From positions 1 to 55,944 of the forward strand of contig NZ_JAUYTS010000238.1 in assembly GCF_030695085.1 (NCBI RefSeq): 55,944 nt of DNA, read 5' to 3'. Position numbers and translations under genes: made by a program. This document shows positions 52,184-55,944 of the stretch, in pieces (the stretch's first letter is position 1; each line of letters starts with the position of its first letter). The notes under the pieces are model-generated. The model was given only the letters and a program-made list of their open reading frames with translations. It did not search any database and had not been told where the DNA came from. Source of the DNA: Falsiroseomonas sp. (GTDB lineage Bacteria > Pseudomonadota > Alphaproteobacteria > Acetobacterales > Acetobacteraceae).

Positions 52184-53619
52184 GCGCCCTCTGGTTGCTG
52201 CTGGCTGTCACCGCGCTGCGGCTCGGCCTGGCGGCGCTGGTGCCGCTGGCGCCGGATGAGGCGTATTACTGGGTCTGGTCGCGCAGCCTGCAGTGGGGCT
52301 ACCTGGACCATCCGCCGATGGTTGCCTGGTTCATCCGCGCCGGCACGCAGCTGGCGGGCGAGAACGCCTTCGGCATCCGGCTGATGGGCCCCCTGTCCAT
52401 CGCGCTGGCCAGCGTGCTGCTGGCGCGGGCGGCGGATGCGCTGTTCCCGGACCGCCGGCCCGGCCTGTGGGCGGCGGCGCTGTTCAACGCGACGCTGCTG
52501 GTCGGCGTCGGCGGCCTGCTGATGACGCCCGACCTGCCGCTGCTGGTGTTCTGGACCGCGGCGCTCTGGGCGCTGGCGCGGCTGCATGCGACGCAGGATG
52601 GGCGCTGGTGGCTGGCCTTCGGGCTGCTGGCGGGCCTCGCGCTGTTCTCGAAATACACCGCGGCGCTGCTCGGCGCCGGGGTGGTGCTGTGGCTGCTGGC
52701 CAGCCGCGATGCCTGGCGCTGGTGGCGCGATTGGCGGCTTTACGCCGGTGGCGCGCTGGCCGTGCTGGTGTTCCTGCCGGTGCTGCTGTGGAACGCGCGG
52801 CATGAATGGGCCTCCTTCGCCAAGCAGGGCGGCCGGGCGGGCACGGATGAGGCCGGCTTCACGCTGCGCTACCTGGGCGAGTTGCTGGGCGGGCAGTTCG
52901 GGCTGGCGACCCCGCTGGTCTTTCTTCTCTGCGTAGTGGGGGTGGCTGTCGCCACGCGCGCCTGGTGGCGCGGCGATGCGGCGGCCGGGCTGCTGGCGGC
53001 GCTGGTGCTGCCGGGGGTGGCGCTGTTCACCTGGCAGGCCACCGGCAGCCGGGTGCAGGGCAATTGGCCCGCCATGCTCTACCCCGCCGCCTGCATCGCC
53101 GCCGCCGCCTGCATCCCGCCCCGCCTGCTGTCCTGGCGCCGGCCGGCGGTGGCGCTTGGCGCGGTGCTGGCGCTGGCGGTCTATATCCAGGCGGCCTTCG
53201 CGCCGCTGCCGCTCGGCAGGCGGCTGGACCCGACGCTCGCACGCCTCGGCGGCTGGTCCGAACTGGCCGCGGCTGTGGAGGCGGAGCGCCGTGCCCAGGG
53301 CGCGCTGTTCGTGGCGGCGGAGGAGTATGGCCTGGCCGCGCAGCTCGCCCTGAACCTGCCGCCCGGCGTGCCCGTGGTGGCGCTGAACCCGCGATGGGCA
53401 CTATTTAATCTGCCGCGCCCCATCCCCGGCGTAACCGGCCTGCTGGTGCAGAGCGAAAGACGTGACAGCGCGCCCGATTGGCCCGATGCCGAGCCCATCA
53501 TGCGCGCCGATGGCCCATTGCTGCGCAGCCGGCGCGGGATCGAGGCGGAGCGCTACCGCGCCTTCCGCATCGAGACGCGGCCGGATCTGCCGGCGACGGC
53601 CATCCTGCCGCGTCCTTGA
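52180..53619 (+). CDS. ArnT/PMT-like family 39 glycosyltransferase
   Basis: A 479-residue membrane glycosyltransferase with about 11 helices. The first periplasmic loop has PLAPDEAYYWVWSRSL, whose DE pair is the expected catalytic acid region, then GYLDHPPMVAW. A soluble C-terminal part follows residue 350. It should transfer a sugar from polyprenyl phosphate to lipid A, a protein or a surface glycan. Start ATG 52180 overlaps the GT2-GtrA stop; the longer upstream frame is shadow sequence. Confidence 0.9.
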   Translation: MSALWLLLAVTALRLGLAALVPLAPDEAYYWVWSRSLQWGYLDHPPMVAWFIRAGTQLAGENAFGIRLMGPLSIALASVLLARAADALFPDRRPGLWAAALFNATLLVGVGGLLMTPDLPLLVFWTAALWALARLHATQDGRWWLAFGLLAGLALFSKYTAALLGAGVVLWLLASRDAWRWWRDWRLYAGGALAVLVFLPVLLWNARHEWASFAKQGGRAGTDEAGFTLRYLGELLGGQFGLATPLVFLLCVVGVAVATRAWWRGDAAAGLLAALVLPGVALFTWQATGSRVQGNWPAMLYPAACIAAAACIPPRLLSWRRPAVALGAVLALAVYIQAAFAPLPLGRRLDPTLARLGGWSELAAAVEAERRAQGALFVAAEEYGLAAQLALNLPPGVPVVALNPRWALFNLPRPIPGVTGLLVQSERRDSAPDWPDAEPIMRADGPLLRSRRGIEAERYRAFRIETRPDLPATAILPRP

Positions 53620-53702
53620 CGAATCCCGCGGCCCTCGCGCCGCGTCCTTGACGAAACACGGTCGCGATCGAAGCTGTAGGCTGAGTGAAGGCGGAGATGT
53701 CC

Positions 53703-54692
53703 ATGCTGATCAAGCGACCGCGCGGCTGGGAGATCCCTGAAAGCCAGGCAACCCCGGAACACCTGGTGCTGGGCCGCCGCGCCCTGATGGCCGCTGCCGG
53801 CGCCGGAGCGATGCTGGCGCCCGGCGCGGCGGAGGCGCAGTTCTGGCGCCGCAGCGCGCCCGCCGACCCCTGGACGCGCCTGCCGGAAGACCTGCCGGAT
53901 CTGCCGCCCGCCATGCGGAACACCCGCTACCAGCCCGGGCGCGAGCTGTCGCCGGAGCGTGATGCGGTCACCTACAACAACTTCTACGAATTCGGCAGCG
54001 ACAAGGGCATCTGGCCCACGGCGCTGCGGATGCCGACCCGGCCCTGGACCATCAAGGTGGATGGCATGGTCGAAAGCCCCGGCGAATTCGATGTGGACGA
54101 CATCATCCGCCGCATCGGCATCGAGGAGCGGGTCTATCGGCTGCGCTGCGTCGAGGCCTGGGGCATGACCGTGCCCTGGACCGGCTTTGAATTGTCGAAG
54201 CTGCTGGAGATTGTGAAGCCGCTGGGTTCCGCAAAGTTCGTGCGCTTCGAGACCGCCCAGAAGCCGGAGGTGATGACCGGCCTGCGGCAATCCTGGTACC
54301 CTTGGCCGCATATAGAATGCTGCACCATCGAGGAAGCGGGCAATGAGCTGACCTTCATGCCGGTCGGCATGTTCGGCCGCCCGCTGCCGCCGCAGAATGG
54401 CGGGCCTTTCCGCGTGGTGTTCCCGTGGAAGTATGGCTTCAAATCCGGCAAGTCGATCGCCCGCATCACGCTGACGGACCAGCGCCCCGTCTCCTTCTGG
54501 GAGACCTTGCAGGCCAGCGAATACGGCTTCTGGGCCAATGTGAACCCGGAGGTGCCGCATCCGCGCTGGAGCCAGGCGACGGAACGGCTGATCGGCAGCA
54601 ATGAACGCGTGCCGACGCGGCTGTTCAACGGCTATGGCGAGTTCGTCGCCGGGCTCTACAGCAACCTCCAGGGCGAGAGGCTCTGGGCCTGA
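53703..54692 (+). CDS. msrP: Protein-methionine-sulfoxide reductase catalytic subunit MsrP
   Basis: A 329-residue periplasmic molybdoenzyme that repairs oxidised methionines. A twin-arginine signal (LGRRALMAAAGAGAML, ending EAQ) precedes the sulfite-oxidase-like fold. The molybdenum-ligating cysteine is in YRLRCVEAWGMTVPW; NNFYEFGSDKG and FPWKYGFKSGKSIARI are family hallmarks. Start at 53703 by conservation (MLIKRPRGWEIPES) with AAGGCGGA upstream; ATG 53697 is also possible. The usual partner MsrQ does not follow. Confidence 0.95.
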   Translation: MLIKRPRGWEIPESQATPEHLVLGRRALMAAAGAGAMLAPGAAEAQFWRRSAPADPWTRLPEDLPDLPPAMRNTRYQPGRELSPERDAVTYNNFYEFGSDKGIWPTALRMPTRPWTIKVDGMVESPGEFDVDDIIRRIGIEERVYRLRCVEAWGMTVPWTGFELSKLLEIVKPLGSAKFVRFETAQKPEVMTGLRQSWYPWPHIECCTIEEAGNELTFMPVGMFGRPLPPQNGGPFRVVFPWKYGFKSGKSIARITLTDQRPVSFWETLQASEYGFWANVNPEVPHPRWSQATERLIGSNERVPTRLFNGYGEFVAGLYSNLQGERLWA

Positions 54693-54949
54693 AGGCCCTC
54701 GGCATTCTGCTGCTGGCCGCCGCCGCGGCGCTGGCGGGCTGGTTCGGCGCCGGGACACCGCTGGGCGCGGTGATCTTCGGCATCTGGCCGGAATTCCTGA
54801 ACACCCTCCAGGCCGGGGTGCAGCGCCGCATCCTGCCCGAATTGTGGGACTGGGTGTTCCTGCCGGTGCTGGAGGCGCCGGCCTGGGTGGCGCCGGCGGT
54901 GCTCGGCGCATTGCTGCTGCTGGCGGGACTGGCGCGGCGGCGGCGCTGA
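54689..54949 (+). CDS. Small two-helix membrane protein overlapping msrP
   Basis: An 86-codon frame that begins at or near a CTG overlapping the msrP stop (CTGA) and ends at TGA 54947-54949. The product has hydrophobic helices at both ends (LGILLLAAAAALAGWFG and VLGALLLLAGLARRRR) around an amphipathic middle, LNTLQAGVQRRILPELWDWV. No ATG, GTG or TTG gives the whole frame, so the CTG start is tentative. Not MsrQ, which is a six-helix heme protein. Similar short proteins occur in related bacteria to my recollection; function unknown. It ends five bases before the IS5 element. Confidence 0.5.
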   Translation: MKALGILLLAAAAALAGWFGAGTPLGAVIFGIWPEFLNTLQAGVQRRILPELWDWVFLPVLEAPAWVAPAVLGALLLLAGLARRRR

Positions 54950-54977
54950 ACCGCTAGGTTCTGTGGACTCTAGGGAT

Positions 54978-55019
54978 TCCCGAAAGGCCCTTCTCATGAT
55001 TCAAGGCTGCCTTTCGGGA
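54978..55019 (+). promoter_or_regulatory. Hairpin before the IS5 transposase start
   Basis: Perfect 10-bp inverted repeat TCCCGAAAGG / CCTTTCGGGA (54978-54987 and 55010-55019), just before the TTG at 55027. Such structures near IS ends can limit translation of transcripts entering from outside; the role here is inferred. Confidence 0.55.
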
Positions 55020-55026
55020 GGCGGCC

Positions 55027-55790
55027 TTGGGTGTGTTGGATCGTTTGGTGCTGAGCGACGCGGCGTGGGAGCGGATGGCGCCGTTGATCATCGGGCGCCC
55101 TGACCAAAAGGGCTCAACTGGCCGCGACAACCGAATGTTCGTGGAAGGCGTGCTGTGGATCGTGCGCACTGGCTCACCGTGGCGCGACCTTCCCGAGGTG
55201 TTCGGCGATTGGAACAGCGTGTTCCGCCGCTTCAGTCGCTGGAGCGACAAGGGCGTTTGGCGGCGCATCTTCGAGGAGATGTCGGACGATCCCGACTTCG
55301 AATACCTCATCGTCGACAGCACCATCATCCGCGCCCACCAGCACGCCGCAGGCGCTAAAAAGGGGGGTCTGAAGATCAGGCCCTTGGCCGCTCGCGCGGT
55401 GGTCTGAGCACCAAGATCCACATGGCTGTCCGAGGCTTGGGCGCACCCGTGCGGTTCGCACTGACCGGCGGCCAACGCGGCGATTGCCCGCAGGCTTATG
55501 GCTTAATCGAAGGCCTGCCGGCCGAGGTCGTCATGGCTGATGCCGCCTACGATGCCGATCCCCTGCGGCAGGCCATCGCCGCAAAGGGCGCTGTAGCCGT
55601 CATCCCCAACAACCCGTCTCGCGCTCGGAAATACCCGCTCGACAAACACCTCTACGCACAGCGTCACCTGATCGAGTGCTGCTTAAGCAAGCTCAAACAG
55701 TTCCGCCGTGTCGCAACGCGCTTCGAGAAGACGGCAAGGAACTACCTCGCCGTCGTCACACTCGCTGCAACCATCCTGTGGCTACGGTAA
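55027..55790 (+). CDS. IS5-family transposase, two frames joined by -1 frameshift
   Basis: The first frame (55027-55407) starts at TTG and has the helix-turn-helix-like N-terminus LSDAAWERMAPLI and the first catalytic aspartate in YLIVDSTIIRAHQH. The second (to TAA at 55790) supplies the second aspartate in VVMADAAYDAD and the glutamate in HLIECCLSKLKQFRRVATR. Joining in the -1 frame at 55359-55365 yields KKGGSEDQALGRSRGGLSTK, the unbroken family sequence. This two-frame design is normal for IS427-type elements, so the element is probably functional. Confidence 0.88.
55359..55365 (+). promoter_or_regulatory. Slippery heptamer A-AAG-GGG for -1 frameshifting
   Basis: Frame 0 codons AAG GGG preceded by A fit X-XXY-YYZ, inside an A5G6 run at 55357-55367. 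The -1 frame opens right after a TAA at 55356-55358 and continues into the second half of the transposase. Confidence 0.7.
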
Positions 55791-55803
55791 GTGTCCACAG
55801 GAC

Positions 55804-55944
55804 CTAGATGTTTAGTCCTGGCGTTTGGTGGAGCGGGTTGGCGTTGAACCGCTGTGGCTCTGCGGTCCACTGCTTGCAGATGAACTCGTAGGGCGTGAGT
55901 CCGCGCAGGGTCTTCAGTCGGCGGCCGAAGTTGTAGGCGGCTAC
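55804..55944 (-). pseudogene. C-terminal end of an IS481-family transposase (cut by the window edge)
   Basis: 46 codons are open from the edge to TAG at 55804-55806. The product contains NFGRRLKTLRGLTPYEFICK and ends NPLHQTPGLNI, the conserved tail of IS481-family integrase-type transposases. The IS5 element abuts its stop codon. Whether the 5' part is intact lies outside the window. Confidence 0.82.

Larger units (their letters stand above)
54954..55807 (+). mobile_element. IS5-family (IS427-like group) insertion sequence with CTAG flanks
   Basis: The element body is 54958-55803, 846 bp. Terminal inverted repeats GTTCTGTGGACTCT and, in reverse complement of the right end, GTCCTGTGGACACT match at 12 of 14. 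CTAG occurs at both junctions (54954-54957 and 55804-55807), as a target duplication would. It encodes a two-frame DDE transposase. Base composition is less GC-rich than the flanks. The right junction coincides with the stop codon of the IS481-type transposase, so this element sits inside or at the edge of an older IS. Confidence 0.88.

Noticed and set aside
55027..55790. Inactivating frameshift in the IS5 transposase
   Set aside because: The break coincides with an A-AAG-GGG slippery heptamer, and the joined frame restores the family sequence, so programmed frameshifting explains it.
1..55944. tRNA, rRNA, CRISPR, prophage or integrative-element hallmarks
   Set aside because: None was recognised by eye in the intergenic gaps, all of which are shorter than about 170 bases. 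A covariance-model scan could not be run.

Overview
The window reads as chromosomal DNA of a GC-rich alphaproteobacterium, most likely an Acetobacteraceae member of the Roseomonas type. The inference rests on very high GC, GTG/ATG starts with 4-nt ATGA/GTGA overlaps, several tripartite tricarboxylate (TTT/Bug) genes, the gene order gltX-comEC-lexA-moeA-moaC-trpCDG, and a GTTC-N7-GTTC SOS box in front of lexA. Both edges lie in the 3' ends of IS481-type transposase genes that point inward, so the window may be a whole contig broken at repeated IS copies.

Layout. 0-2.2 kb: an XRE/MmyB regulator divergent from a small membrane protein and an alpha/beta hydrolase. 2.2-8.9 kb (minus): an overlapping operon coxG-coxD-coxE-xdhC(N)-xdhC(C)-molybdopterin-binding/MocA fusion-methyltransferase. 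This is a maturation and membrane-recruitment set for xanthine-oxidase-family molybdenum hydroxylases, but no structural subunits are present. 9.1-10.5 kb: an NhaD-type antiporter with a strong terminator. 10.6-15 kb: a 1442-residue RTX protein carrying an almost exact 498-bp tandem duplication. 15-25 kb: an anchored unknown protein, gltX, comEC, a 38-codon small ORF, lexA with SOS boxes, moeA, moaC and trpC-trpD-trpG. 25-27 kb: a Bug binding protein with an enolase-superfamily enzyme. 27-33 kb: creA, ggt, yraN, panC, comM (yifB) and an acetylpolyamine amidohydrolase-like gene. 33-39 kb: two M20 hydrolases, an alpha/beta hydrolase without its serine, MlrC and GNAT. 39-44.6 kb: a sugar-acid operon (tctC-tctB-tctA-eda-kdgK) divergent from an SDR. 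44.6-51 kb: a giant GAF-GGDEF-EAL-sensor-histidine kinase-receiver protein and a second sensor kinase. 51-55 kb: a GT2-GtrA fusion, a GT39-type transferase, msrP and a small membrane ORF. 54.95-55.94 kb: an IS5-family element inserted beside an IS481-family transposase end.

How the genes fit together. Three themes recur. First, molybdenum cofactor biology: moeA, moaC, the MocA fusion, XdhC, the Cox accessory proteins and MsrP. Second, scavenging of organic acids and acylated amines through TTT uptake, sugar-acid dehydration, KDG kinase, KDPG aldolase and several amidohydrolases. Third, signalling, where one polypeptide combines both c-di-GMP enzymes with a complete hybrid histidine kinase. 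No rRNA, tRNA, CRISPR array or prophage was seen, and no gene-free stretch exceeds about 170 bases.
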